From the NCBI RefSeq assembly GCF_963378075.1, contig NZ_OY726394.1, forward strand, positions 434,001 through 498,000: DNA of 64,000 nucleotides. The letters run 5' to 3'. Numbering within the stretch: position 1 is the first letter of the stretch; every line of letters starts with the position of its first letter. The DNA is from Mycolicibacter sp. MU0083. Lineage in GTDB: Bacteria; Actinomycetota; Actinomycetes; Mycobacteriales; Mycobacteriaceae. Position numbers and translations under genes: made by a program. The notes under the pieces were generated by a model. That model saw nothing but the letters and a program-made list of their open reading frames with translations. It made no database searches and had not been told where the DNA came from. Below are positions 9,050 through 19,200 of the stretch, piece after piece.

Positions 9050-12000
9050 ATGAGCGGGCCGGACGGCACGGTGCATACTCTGCGAACGCTGGTTGACCTA
9101 CTGGCACAGCGTGCAGTGGACCGTGGCGACGCCCCGGCCTTCACCTTCTCCCGCGACGGCGACGAGCAGGACAACGTCACCGCCAGCTACCGGGACCTGC
9201 ACCGGCGCGCCCGTCAGATCGCCGTCCATCTGCAGCGTCAGGGCGCCGCCGGCCAGCGGGTGCTGGTGCTGTGTCCCCCCGGTCTGGACTTCATCGCCAG
9301 TTTCTTCGGCTGCCTGTACGCCGGTGCCATCGCCATCCCGGTGCACCCGCCGATGCGTGAACACCTGGTGCCGCGCGTCCAGTCGATCATCTCCGACGTC
9401 AAACCGGGATTCGCGCTCACCACCAGCGAGATCGAGCCCAGGATCAAGCCCGCGATCGATGCCCTGCCGGGCGGCCAGACGCTGCTGTGGACGATCACCG
9501 ACGTCGACTCCGTCGACGGCGAAGCGGACTGGGTGGCGCCGCAGATCGACGCCGAGAGCATCGCGATGCTGCAGTACACCTCCGGGTCGACCAGCGCGCC
9601 CAAGGGCGTGGTGCTGACCCACGGCAACCTGGTGCACAACATGGCGACCATCGCCGAGGCCTGGGACGCCAACACCGACATGCCACACGTGGTCGGGGCC
9701 TTCTGGCTGCCGCCGTACCACGACATGGGCCTCATCGGCGGACTGCTGGCGACCATGTACGTCGGGGGCCATTCGTACCTGATGCCGCCGACGGCGTTCA
9801 TCAAACGTCCGATGCGGTGGCTGGAGTCGATCTCGCGGCATCGCGCCATGATCACCGCCGCACCGAACTTCGCCTTCGACCTGTGCGTGGAGTTGAGCAC
9901 CCCGCAGGAACGCGCCGCCCTGGACCTGTCGAACTGGACGGTGGCACTGTGCGGCGCCGAACCGGTGCGCACCGCCACCCTGGACAGCTTCGCCGAACTG
10001 TTCGCCGAATCCGGCTTCCGCCCCGAGTCGTTCTACCCGGTCTACGGATTGGCCGAGGGCACCCTGCTGGTCTCGGGCGGCTCGGATCTTCCGGTGCCGA
10101 TGGTCCAGCACATCGACCGGGTCGCCCTCGGCGACAACCGGGTCATCGCCGTCGCGGCCGACGACCCCAACGTGGCGACCATGGTCGGCTGCGGCAAGCC
10201 GCGCGGCGGCCAGCGGGTCATCATCGTCGACCCCGAGACCCGACTGGAATGCGCCGCCGACCAGGTCGGCGAGATCTGGGTGAGCGGCGGCAGCGTCGCG
10301 CACGGCTACTGGGGTGCCCCGGAACTGTCCGAGGAGACCTTCGCCGCCACGCTGGCCGACACCGGCGAAGGGCCGTTCCTGCGCACCGGGGACCTGGGCT
10401 TCCTGCACTCCGGCGAGCTCTTCGTCACCGGCCGCCGCAAGGATCTGATCATCATCCGCGGCGTCAACCACTACCCCAACGACATCGAGCTGACCGTGCA
10501 GGACACCAACGCCGGGCTGTTGCGCGGCCGGGGCGCGGTGTTCTCGATCGCCCCGGAATCGGGCGCCGCCGAACAGTTGGTGGTCGTCCAGGAAGTGGAC
10601 CCCAGCCGGGTCAGCGGCGAGCAGGCCGACGAGGTCATGCAGGCGATCCGCACCGCGGTCACCACCAACCACTCGGTGCGCACCAACGCCGTCGTGCTGG
10701 TCCAGCCGCTGCAGCTGCCCACCACCTCCAGCGGCAAGATCCAGCGCAGCGCCTGCAAGCAGCAGTACCTCGACGGTGCGCTGCCGGTGGTCGCCCAGTG
10801 GCCGCCGGCCACCGCGGCACCGCAACCAGTGTCCGAGCCCGCGGCGGCGCCGGCAGCAGCACCGGCCGAGGCGGGCACCCGCAGCGCGGCCGAGATCAGT
10901 GCCTGGCTCGTCGAGCGGCTGGCCGCCGACCTCGAATTGCCGGTCGCGGAGATCGACCCGGCCAAGCCGTTCGCCTTCTACGGCCTGGACTCCATCCACG
11001 CGGTGCGGCTCTCCGATGCCCTGGAGAAGTGGCTGGGTATCGAGCTGGTCCCCACCATCGCCTACGAATACCCCTCGATCGACATCCTCTCGGCGCACCT
11101 GGCCCGGGTCGCGGCGAAGACCCCGGCGGCCCCGGGGGCCGGTGTGGACACCGACCGGGTCGAGCGGCCAGCCGCCGACGAGCCGATCGCGATCGTCGGG
11201 ATGGGCTGCCGGTTCCCGGGCGCCGACGGCCCCGAAGAGTTCTGGCGGTTGCTCTCCGGTGGGGTGGACGCCACCAGCGATGTGCCGGCCGACCGGTGGG
11301 ACGTCGACGCCTTCTACAACCCGGACCCGTCGGTTCCGGGCACCGCGGTGACGCGGCGCGGCGGGTTCCTGAACCAGGTCGACCAGTTCGATTTCCAGTT
11401 CTTCGGGATCTCGCCGCGCGAGTCCGCGCAGATGGACCCGCAGCAGCGGTTGCTGCTCGAAGTGGCCTGGGAGGCGTTGGAGGACGCCGGCCAGGTGCCG
11501 GACAGCCTGGCCGGCAGCCGCACCGGGGTGTTCGTCGGCATCTCCACCAACGACTACGGCTACCTGCGGATGGGGCAGCCGCAACTCGTCGACGCCTACA
11601 CCGGCACCGGCAATGCGCTGAGCATCGCGGCCAACCGGCTGTCCTACACCTTCGACTTCCACGGCCCGAGCATGTCGGTCGACAGCGCCTGCTCGTCGTC
11701 GCTGGTCGCCGTCGACCTGGCCTGCCGCAGCCTGCGCGACGGCGAATGCTCCATGGCGCTGGCCGCCGGGGTGAACGTGATCCTTTCGCCGGCGCTGGCG
11801 ATCAACTTCTCCAAGGCCCGGGTGATGGCTCCCGACGGCCGCTGCAAGACCTTCGACGCCGACGCCGACGGCTACGTCCGCGGTGAGGGCGCCGGGGTGG
11901 TCGTACTCAAGCCGCTCAGCCGGGCGCTGGAGGACAACGACCCGATCTACGCGGTGATCCGCGGCAGCGCCACCAACTCCGACGGCCGCACCAACGGCCT

Positions 12001-15000
12001 GATCGCACCCAGCGGGCGTGCCCAGGAGGCCGTGATCACCGAGGCGTTCCGCCGGGCGGGTCTGCCGGCCGGTTCGGTGCAGTACGTCGAGGCGCACGGC
12101 ACCGGGACGTCGATCGGCGACGCCATCGAGGCCAACGCGCTGGGTACCGCACTGGCCGAAGGCCGGCCGGAGGGCAGTCGCTGCCTGGTGGGGTCGGTCA
12201 AGACCAACATCGGCCACCTGGAAGCGGCGGCGGGCGTCGCCGGCCTGATCAAGGTGGCACTGTCCCTGCAGCACCGGCAGATCCCGGCCAGTCTGAACTT
12301 CACCGAACCCAACCCGCACATCGGCTTCGACCGGCTGCCGCTGCAGGTGGTGCAGAACCTGACCCCGTGGCCGGCCGGCAGTCGCGCGGTGGCCGGCGTC
12401 AGCTCCTTCGGGTTCGGCGGCACCAACGCCCACGTCGTGCTAACCGAGGCACCGCAGGTCCGCGGCGGCTACCACGACGAGGACACCGAACCGCGGCCCG
12501 AACTGCTGGCGTTGTCCGCACGGTCCCCCGAAGCGCTCACCGCGCTGGTCGGGGAGTACGAGATGGCGTTGTTCTCCGGCGGTCTGATGGCCGGTGACGG
12601 CAGCGGCTCGCTGGCCGACCTGTGCTTCACCGCCGGTGCCCGCCGCGAACACCACGACTACCGGCTGTCGGTGGTCGGCGACACCCCGGCGGCGCTGTTC
12701 GAGTCGCTGTCGGCCTACCGGCTCGGTGAGTCCCGGCCCGGCCTGTCGGTGGGGCACTGCGCGCCCAGCCGGCCCGGCCCGGGCGTGACGTTCGTGTTCT
12801 CCGGCCAGGGTTCGCAGTGGCACGGGATGGCCCGGCAGCTGCAGGCCGAGGAGCCGGTGTTCGCCGACGCCCTGACCGCCTGCGACGCGGCGCTCTTCCC
12901 GCACCTGGGGCACTCGATCCTCAAGGAGCTGGCCGCCCAGGACGGTCCCGAGGACCGCTCCAAGCTCAAAGACATCGGCATCCTGCAGCCCACGATCTTC
13001 GCGATCCAGGTCGCGCTGGCGGCACTGTGGCGCTCCTGGGGCGTGCAACCCGCCGCGGTGGTCGGCCACAGTCTCGGTGAGGCCGCGGCCGCCCACGTCG
13101 CCGGAGCCCTGAGCCTCGACGACGCCGCGCGGGTGATCTGCGCCCGTGCCCGGATGCTGCGCGGAGTCCGCGGCCGCGGCGCGATGATGGTCACCGAGAC
13201 CACCCTGGCCGAGGCGCAGGAACTCATCGCCGGCCACGAACGCGAGGTGGCCGTCGCCGCCAGCAACAGTCACCGTTCGACGGTGCTCGCCGGTGAGCCC
13301 AAGGTGCTCGAAGCGTTGATGGACAAGCTGACCCAGCGGGACCGGTTCTGCCGCTGGATCGAGGTCGACGTCGCCTCGCACAGTCCGCAGATGGAGGCCC
13401 TCGGCGCCGGCCTGCGCGGCAGCCTGGTGAAGCTGAAGCCGACCGCGCCGACCGTACCGATGTACTCCACGGTCACCGGTGAACTGGTGGGCGAGCAGCT
13501 GCTCGACGCCGACTACTGGGTGGCCAACCTGTGCTCGCCGGTGCGGTTCTCGCCCGCGCTGCGGCGACTGCTCGAGACCGGGCACAACACCTTCGTCGAG
13601 CTCAGCCCGCACCCGATCCTGCTGACCGGGGCCCGCGAGGACGCCGAGCACCTGCACCGCAGTGCGACCCTGCTGCCGTCGATGCGTCGCGACGAGGGCG
13701 GCCGCGCCACCATGCTCGGCTCACTGGGTGCGCTCTACACCCAGGGCCACCGGGTGGCCTGGGAGCAGATCTACCCCGAGGGCAGCCGGTGTGTCCCGGC
13801 CCCGACCTACCCCTGGCAGCGGGTGCACTCCTGGCTCAACGCCGGGTCCATCGCAGCGCCGCGGCACAGCGCCGCCGCCGGTGGCGGTTGGCGCGGCCCG
13901 ATCCGCTCCGCCGCCCAACCGGAGACGGTGCTGGTCGAGGTCGACATCACCACCGGTCTGTCGACCGACCACCTGGCCGAGCTGGCGGCGACCGCGACCG
14001 ACGTCGCCTTCGGCGCGGGCGGCCGTTCGGTCGCCGAACTGCGGCTGCGCGGCGGCCTGGAGCAGGCCCGAACGGTGCAGTTCGCCCTGACCGGGGACAC
14101 CTTCGAGTGCTACGGCAGTTCCGGGGCGGACTGGACACTGCTGGCGACCGGCACCCTGGGCGCCGGTCGATCCCCGGCACCCGCCGTCGTCACCGCCCCG
14201 GTGGACCCGCGCGCCCGCAGCTACCGGATGCGGTGGCAACCGGCCTCGCTGGCCGCAGACGGCTCCGGCCGGACCGAGGGCGGCGCCACCGAAGCCGGCA
14301 GCTGGCTGATCCTGTCCGACGGGCCGGTCGCCGACACCCTGCGCGACAACCTCGAGGCGCAGTCGCAGTCCTGCGTGCTGGTCGAACCGGTCCTCGGGCT
14401 GGCCGAGATCGAACGGGTGACCGCCGACAGCTACCGCATCGACCCGGCCCGGCCGGAGCACTTCGCGGAACTGCTGCGGGCCGCGTTCGGCGGCGACCGG
14501 CCGACCTGCCGCGGGGTGCTGCACCTGTGGAACCTGCTGGCCGCGGCACCGGCCGAGACCACCGAGGAGTCGCTGGCGGCCGCGACGTCCGTCGGCACGC
14601 TGAGCGTGGTGCACCTGATCCAGGCGTTGACGCAGGCCGGCTGGCCCGAATCGCCGCGGCTGTGGCTGGTGACGCGCGGGGCGCAGCCCGCCGGTTGGGA
14701 CGAGTCCGTACCCGGTGCGCTGGCGGTGGGCCAGGCCCCGGTCTGGGGACTGGGTCGCAGCGTCGACCACGAGCACCCCGAACTGCGGGCCACCGCAGTC
14801 GACCTGTCCGCCGACGGCGGCGCCGAAGAACTGCGCGGCCTGTTCACCGAGATCTGGTCGGACGACCGCGAGACCGACGTGGCGCTGCGGGGTCACCGCC
14901 GCTACGTCGCACGGCTGGAGCCCTACACCGCGCCGTCGTCGGAGCCCTCGGACGAACTCGCACTGCGGGCGGACGCCACCTACCTGGTCACCGGCGGCCT

Positions 15001-16207
15001 GGGCGCCGTCGGCGGCGAGATCGCCGGCTGGCTGGTCGCCCACGGGGCGCGCCACCTGGTGCTGATGGGCCGCAGCGCACCGTCGGCGACGGCGCAGGCC
15101 ACGCTGGAGTCGTTGCGGGCCGCCGGTGCCGAGGTGACCGTCGCCCAGGGCGACGTCACCAGGTCCGCCGACGTCGCGGCGGCCCTGGCCACCATCGGTT
15201 CGTCGATGCCGCCGCTGCGCGGCGTGGTCCATGCCGCCGGCACCGTCGACGACGCGATCCTGGCGCGCCTGGACGCCGAACAACTGCGCGCCGTGATGGC
15301 CCCGAAGGTGCAGGGCGCCTGGAACCTGCACACCCTGACCGCCGAGGCGGAGCTGGACTTCTTCGTGCTGTTCTCCTCGGCGGCCTCCGTGCTGGGGTCG
15401 CCCGGCGCCGCCAACTACGGCGCCGCCAACGCCTTCCTGGACGCGCTGGCCTGGCATCGGCGGGCGGCGGGACGGCCCGGCTTGAGCGTGAACTTCGGTC
15501 CGTGGGCCGGGCTGGGCATGTTCACCAACTCCGACCTGCACCGGCACTTCTCGCACTACGGCGTCGAAGGGGTGTCCGCCGACGACTACCTCGCGGCGCT
15601 GACCGCGCTTTTGGCCGACGGCGCCACCGAAGCGATGGTGCTCGACATCGACTGGGCGCGGTGGCGCCCGAGTGCCGCGTCACCGTTGCTCAGCGAGCTG
15701 CAGACCGCGGTCGCGGGCGCCGGCGCCGGGACCGGAAGCGGACTGTTCGAGGCGGTGCAGGCCGCGGATCCGCAGCAGCGCCGGCAGCTGCTGGAGACCT
15801 ACCTGCGTGACCTGGTCGCCGGCAAGCTCGGCCTGGCCCCGGCCGGGTTGGACGTGGACGCACCGTTGAACAGCCTCGGGGTCGATTCCCTGATCACGCT
15901 GGAACTTCGCATTCAGGTCGAGCGCGAACTCGGTATCGTGGTTCCCGTTGCCCGGCTGCTGGACGGGCCCAGCGTGGTCAGTCTGTCCGGCTGGCTCGGC
16001 GAGCAGTTGGCCGACGGCGCCGACCGGACCGTGGCCGACCAGTCCGCCGACTCCCCGGTCTCCGAGCAGCGGGACGAGGCCTCGCAGGAGATGGAACTGC
16101 TGGCGCAGGTCCCCGAGCTGTCCGACGAGGCGGTGGACGCGCTGCTGGCGCAGATGATGGCCGACGACGGGCAGGCCGACCAGGTCACCGATGGAGGTAG
16201 CGCATGA
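9050..16207 (+). CDS. Hybrid FAAL-polyketide synthase (FAAL-ACP-KS-AT-KR-ACP)
   Basis: A 2385-residue type I PKS with its own loading module. Residues ~1-600 are a fatty acyl-AMP ligase (YTSGSTSAPKGV near 176; RTGDLGF; GRRKDLIIIRG). Next come ACP1 (Ser648 in GLDSIHAV), KS (Cys881 in DSACSSS; His1016; His1056), AT (Ser1341 in GHSLGE; VASH at 1441-1444, suggesting methylmalonyl-CoA), a ~100-residue dehydratase-like remnant without the catalytic HxxxG motif (~1610-1700), KR (GGLGAVGG near 1982; Tyr2123) and ACP2 (Ser2280 in GVDSLITL). An acidic C-terminus may dock with the next protein. Expected output is an acyl chain extended once and reduced to a beta-hydroxy thioester. GGGAG precedes ATG 9050; the stop overlaps the next start by 4 bp. 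Confidence 0.9.
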   Translation: MSGPDGTVHTLRTLVDLLAQRAVDRGDAPAFTFSRDGDEQDNVTASYRDLHRRARQIAVHLQRQGAAGQRVLVLCPPGLDFIASFFGCLYAGAIAIPVHPPMREHLVPRVQSIISDVKPGFALTTSEIEPRIKPAIDALPGGQTLLWTITDVDSVDGEADWVAPQIDAESIAMLQYTSGSTSAPKGVVLTHGNLVHNMATIAEAWDANTDMPHVVGAFWLPPYHDMGLIGGLLATMYVGGHSYLMPPTAFIKRPMRWLESISRHRAMITAAPNFAFDLCVELSTPQERAALDLSNWTVALCGAEPVRTATLDSFAELFAESGFRPESFYPVYGLAEGTLLVSGGSDLPVPMVQHIDRVALGDNRVIAVAADDPNVATMVGCGKPRGGQRVIIVDPETRLECAADQVGEIWVSGGSVAHGYWGAPELSEETFAATLADTGEGPFLRTGDLGFLHSGELFVTGRRKDLIIIRGVNHYPNDIELTVQDTNAGLLRGRGAVFSIAPESGAAEQLVVVQEVDPSRVSGEQADEVMQAIRTAVTTNHSVRTNAVVLVQPLQLPTTSSGKIQRSACKQQYLDGALPVVAQWPPATAAPQPVSEPAAAPAAAPAEAGTRSAAEISAWLVERLAADLELPVAEIDPAKPFAFYGLDSIHAVRLSDALEKWLGIELVPTIAYEYPSIDILSAHLARVAAKTPAAPGAGVDTDRVERPAADEPIAIVGMGCRFPGADGPEEFWRLLSGGVDATSDVPADRWDVDAFYNPDPSVPGTAVTRRGGFLNQVDQFDFQFFGISPRESAQMDPQQRLLLEVAWEALEDAGQVPDSLAGSRTGVFVGISTNDYGYLRMGQPQLVDAYTGTGNALSIAANRLSYTFDFHGPSMSVDSACSSSLVAVDLACRSLRDGECSMALAAGVNVILSPALAINFSKARVMAPDGRCKTFDADADGYVRGEGAGVVVLKPLSRALEDNDPIYAVIRGSATNSDGRTNGLIAPSGRAQEAVITEAFRRAGLPAGSVQYVEAHGTGTSIGDAIEANALGTALAEGRPEGSRCLVGSVKTNIGHLEAAAGVAGLIKVALSLQHRQIPASLNFTEPNPHIGFDRLPLQVVQNLTPWPAGSRAVAGVSSFGFGGTNAHVVLTEAPQVRGGYHDEDTEPRPELLALSARSPEALTALVGEYEMALFSGGLMAGDGSGSLADLCFTAGARREHHDYRLSVVGDTPAALFESLSAYRLGESRPGLSVGHCAPSRPGPGVTFVFSGQGSQWHGMARQLQAEEPVFADALTACDAALFPHLGHSILKELAAQDGPEDRSKLKDIGILQPTIFAIQVALAALWRSWGVQPAAVVGHSLGEAAAAHVAGALSLDDAARVICARARMLRGVRGRGAMMVTETTLAEAQELIAGHEREVAVAASNSHRSTVLAGEPKVLEALMDKLTQRDRFCRWIEVDVASHSPQMEALGAGLRGSLVKLKPTAPTVPMYSTVTGELVGEQLLDADYWVANLCSPVRFSPALRRLLETGHNTFVELSPHPILLTGAREDAEHLHRSATLLPSMRRDEGGRATMLGSLGALYTQGHRVAWEQIYPEGSRCVPAPTYPWQRVHSWLNAGSIAAPRHSAAAGGGWRGPIRSAAQPETVLVEVDITTGLSTDHLAELAATATDVAFGAGGRSVAELRLRGGLEQARTVQFALTGDTFECYGSSGADWTLLATGTLGAGRSPAPAVVTAPVDPRARSYRMRWQPASLAADGSGRTEGGATEAGSWLILSDGPVADTLRDNLEAQSQSCVLVEPVLGLAEIERVTADSYRIDPARPEHFAELLRAAFGGDRPTCRGVLHLWNLLAAAPAETTEESLAAATSVGTLSVVHLIQALTQAGWPESPRLWLVTRGAQPAGWDESVPGALAVGQAPVWGLGRSVDHEHPELRATAVDLSADGGAEELRGLFTEIWSDDRETDVALRGHRRYVARLEPYTAPSSEPSDELALRADATYLVTGGLGAVGGEIAGWLVAHGARHLVLMGRSAPSATAQATLESLRAAGAEVTVAQGDVTRSADVAAALATIGSSMPPLRGVVHAAGTVDDAILARLDAEQLRAVMAPKVQGAWNLHTLTAEAELDFFVLFSSAASVLGSPGAANYGAANAFLDALAWHRRAAGRPGLSVNFGPWAGLGMFTNSDLHRHFSHYGVEGVSADDYLAALTALLADGATEAMVLDIDWARWRPSAASPLLSELQTAVAGAGAGTGSGLFEAVQAADPQQRRQLLETYLRDLVAGKLGLAPAGLDVDAPLNSLGVDSLITLELRIQVERELGIVVPVARLLDGPSVVSLSGWLGEQLADGADRTVADQSADSPVSEQRDEASQEMELLAQVPELSDEAVDALLAQMMADDGQADQVTDGGSA

Positions 16208-19200
16208 CGGATCTACCCGGGATGCCCGCCGATATCGCGAATCTGTCGCCGGAGAAGAAGCGCGAACTGCTGGCCAAGCTGCTGATGGAGAAGGCCCGCA
16301 ACGCCGCCTCCGAACACGAGCTGTCCTACGGGCAGCGCTCGATGTGGTTCATGCACCGGATCGCCCCCGACAGTCCCGCCTACACCGTCGGCTACGCGGG
16401 ACGCATCCGCGGCGCCCTCGACGTGCCGGCACTGGAACGGGCAGCCCAGGCGCTGGTCGACCGGCACCCGATGCTGCGGACCACCTACACCGAACGCGAC
16501 GGCCAGCCCGTCGCACTGGTGCACGCGCACTGGCCGGTACGGATCGCCACCCACCGCATCGGTGCCGACGCCGGCGAACTCGACCAGTGGATCCAGACCG
16601 AGATCGACCGGCCGTTCGACCTGCGGACCGGCCCGGTGCTGCGGCTGACGCTGCTGGCCCGCCCCGACGACCACGTGCTGGTGCTGACCGTGCACCACAT
16701 CGCCGTCGACTTCTGGTCCATCGACATCATCCTCGACGAGTTGCGTGCGCTCTACGCCGCCGAGCACGGCGCCCCCGCGCCGGAGTTGACCGCCGACCGT
16801 TACGTCGACTACGCCGCGCAGCAGTCCGCGATGCTCGCCGGCCCCGAGGGTGAACGGCTCTGGGAGTACTGGCAGCAGACGTTGACCGGTGAGCTGCCGA
16901 CCCTGGCGCTGCCCACCGACCGGCCCCGTCCGGCGATCCAGACCTACGACGGTGCGCTGCACCGGTTCAGCATCGACGCCGACGTCACCGCCGGGCTCAA
17001 GCAGGTGGCGCGCAACGTCGGCGCGACGCCGTACATGACCCTGCTGGCGGCCTACGCGGTGCTGCTGCACCGCTACAGCGGCCAGGACGACCTGGTCATC
17101 GGGTCGCCGTTCGCCTGCCGCGACCGGGCCGGGCTGATGGGCATGGTCGGCTACGTCACCAACCCGCTGCCGCTGCGGGTGGACGTCGGCGGGGATCCGA
17201 CCTTCGCCGCGCTGCTGGGTCAGGTCAAAGACGCCGTGCTCGGTGCGATCGGGCATCAGGAGTACCCGCTGCCGCTGCTGGTGGAGCGGTTGCGGCCGGT
17301 GCGCGACGCCGCGCGTTCCCCGCTGTTCCAGGTGTCGTTCGCCTGGCAGCAGGTGCGGCTGTTCGAAGACGGTGCAGAAGCCGGCGACGGTGTGCTGCCC
17401 CTGGAGACCCTCTACATCGGCCAGGGCGGCTCGCCGTTCGACATCACCATGCAGGTCGGCGAGCAGGACGACGAGCTGCAGGTCGCGCTGCAGTACAACA
17501 CCGATCTGTTCGACGGGGCGACCATCGAGGCGCTCGGGCAGCACTTCGCGCTGCTGCTGACCGGCCTGGTGCAGCCCGGCGCGGCCGACGCACCGGTGTC
17601 GCAGGTCAGCCTGCTCACCGACACCGAGCGCGCCGCGCTGGCGGCCTGGAACGACACTGCGGTCGACTACCCGGCCTCGACGGCCCCGCTGCTGCTGCAC
17701 GAGATGGTCGCCGCCACCGCCGCGCGCACCCCCGACGCCGTGGCGGTCAGCTACGACGGCCGCGACATCGGCTACGCCGAGTTGGACCGGCGCGCCAACG
17801 GATTGGCGCACCGGTTGCGCGGGTTCGGTGTCGGCACCGGCGCCGGCCCGACGGTGGTCCCGGTGCTGATGGAACGCTCCGAAGACCTGGTGATCGCGCT
17901 GCTCGGCGTGCTCAAGGCCGGCGGGGTGTTCCTGCCGCTGGACCCCGCGCAGCCCACCGGGCGACTCGAGGCGATGCTCGCCGACATCCCCGAAGCCCCG
18001 GTCTGCGTCACCCACCGTGACCAGTTGCCGCATGTCCCAACGGGTTTCACCGGAGCGCGCCTGTGTCTGGATCAGCCCGGTGCGGTACCCGCCGAGGAAC
18101 CCCGGGCGCCGGAATCCACCGGCGCCGACCTGGCCTACCTGATGTACACCTCGGGCTCCACCGGTACGCCCAAGGGTGCGCTGAACACTCACGCCGGAAT
18201 CCGCAACCGCCTGCTGTGGATGCAGGACGCCTACGGGCTGACCGCGCAGGACCGGGTGCTGCACAAGACCCCGATCAACTTCGACCCCTTCGTCTGGGAG
18301 ATCTTCTGGCCGTTGACGGTCGGCGCCCGAGTGGTGATCGCCAAACCCGAAGGGCACAAGGACGCCGCGTATCTGGCGCGCACCATCGTCGAGCAGCGCG
18401 TCACCACCATGCATTTCGTGCCCTCGATGCTGCGCCGTTTCCTGTCCGAGCCGGAATCGGCGTCCTGCACCGGCCTGCGCCGAGTGTTCTGCAGCGGTGA
18501 GGCGCTCACCGCGGACCTGCGCGACGCGTTCTTCGCCGCCCTTTCCGCGGAGCTCTACAACCTTTACGGGCCCACCGAGGCCGCGATCGACGTCACCCAT
18601 TTCCACTGTGTGCGTGGGGTTTCCGACCCGGTCATCCCGATCGGCCGGCCGATCGCCAACATCGCGATCCATCTGCTGGACGCCGCGGGCAACCCGGTTC
18701 CGGTCGGCGTGCCCGGCGAACTGCACATCGGCGGCGTCGGCGTGGCCCGCGGCTACCTGAACCGGCCCGAGGCCACCGCTGCGGCGTTCTCCGACGATCC
18801 GTTCAGCTCGGTACCGGGCGCGCTGCTCTACCGCACCGGTGACCTGGCCCGCTACCGGCCCGACGGCAACATCGAATACCTGGGCCGCCGCGACGACCAG
18901 ATCAAGATCAACGGTTTCCGCATCGAACTCGGCGAGGTCGAGGCCGCGGTGGCCAAGCATCCCGGAATCGTCGAAAGTGCCGTGGTGGCACGCAAAGACG
19001 CCGGCGGCAACACCCAACTGATCGCGCACGTGGTCCCGGTCGCCGCCATGCCGGGCACCGCCGAACTGCGTCGTTTCCTGCTGGACCTGGTCCCGGCGGC
19101 GATGGTGCCCGCGGTGTTCCGCGCCACCGACCTGCTGCCGCTGTCGGCCAGCGGCAAGGTCGACCGTCGGGCGCTGCTGGCCCTCGACAACGACCTCGAC

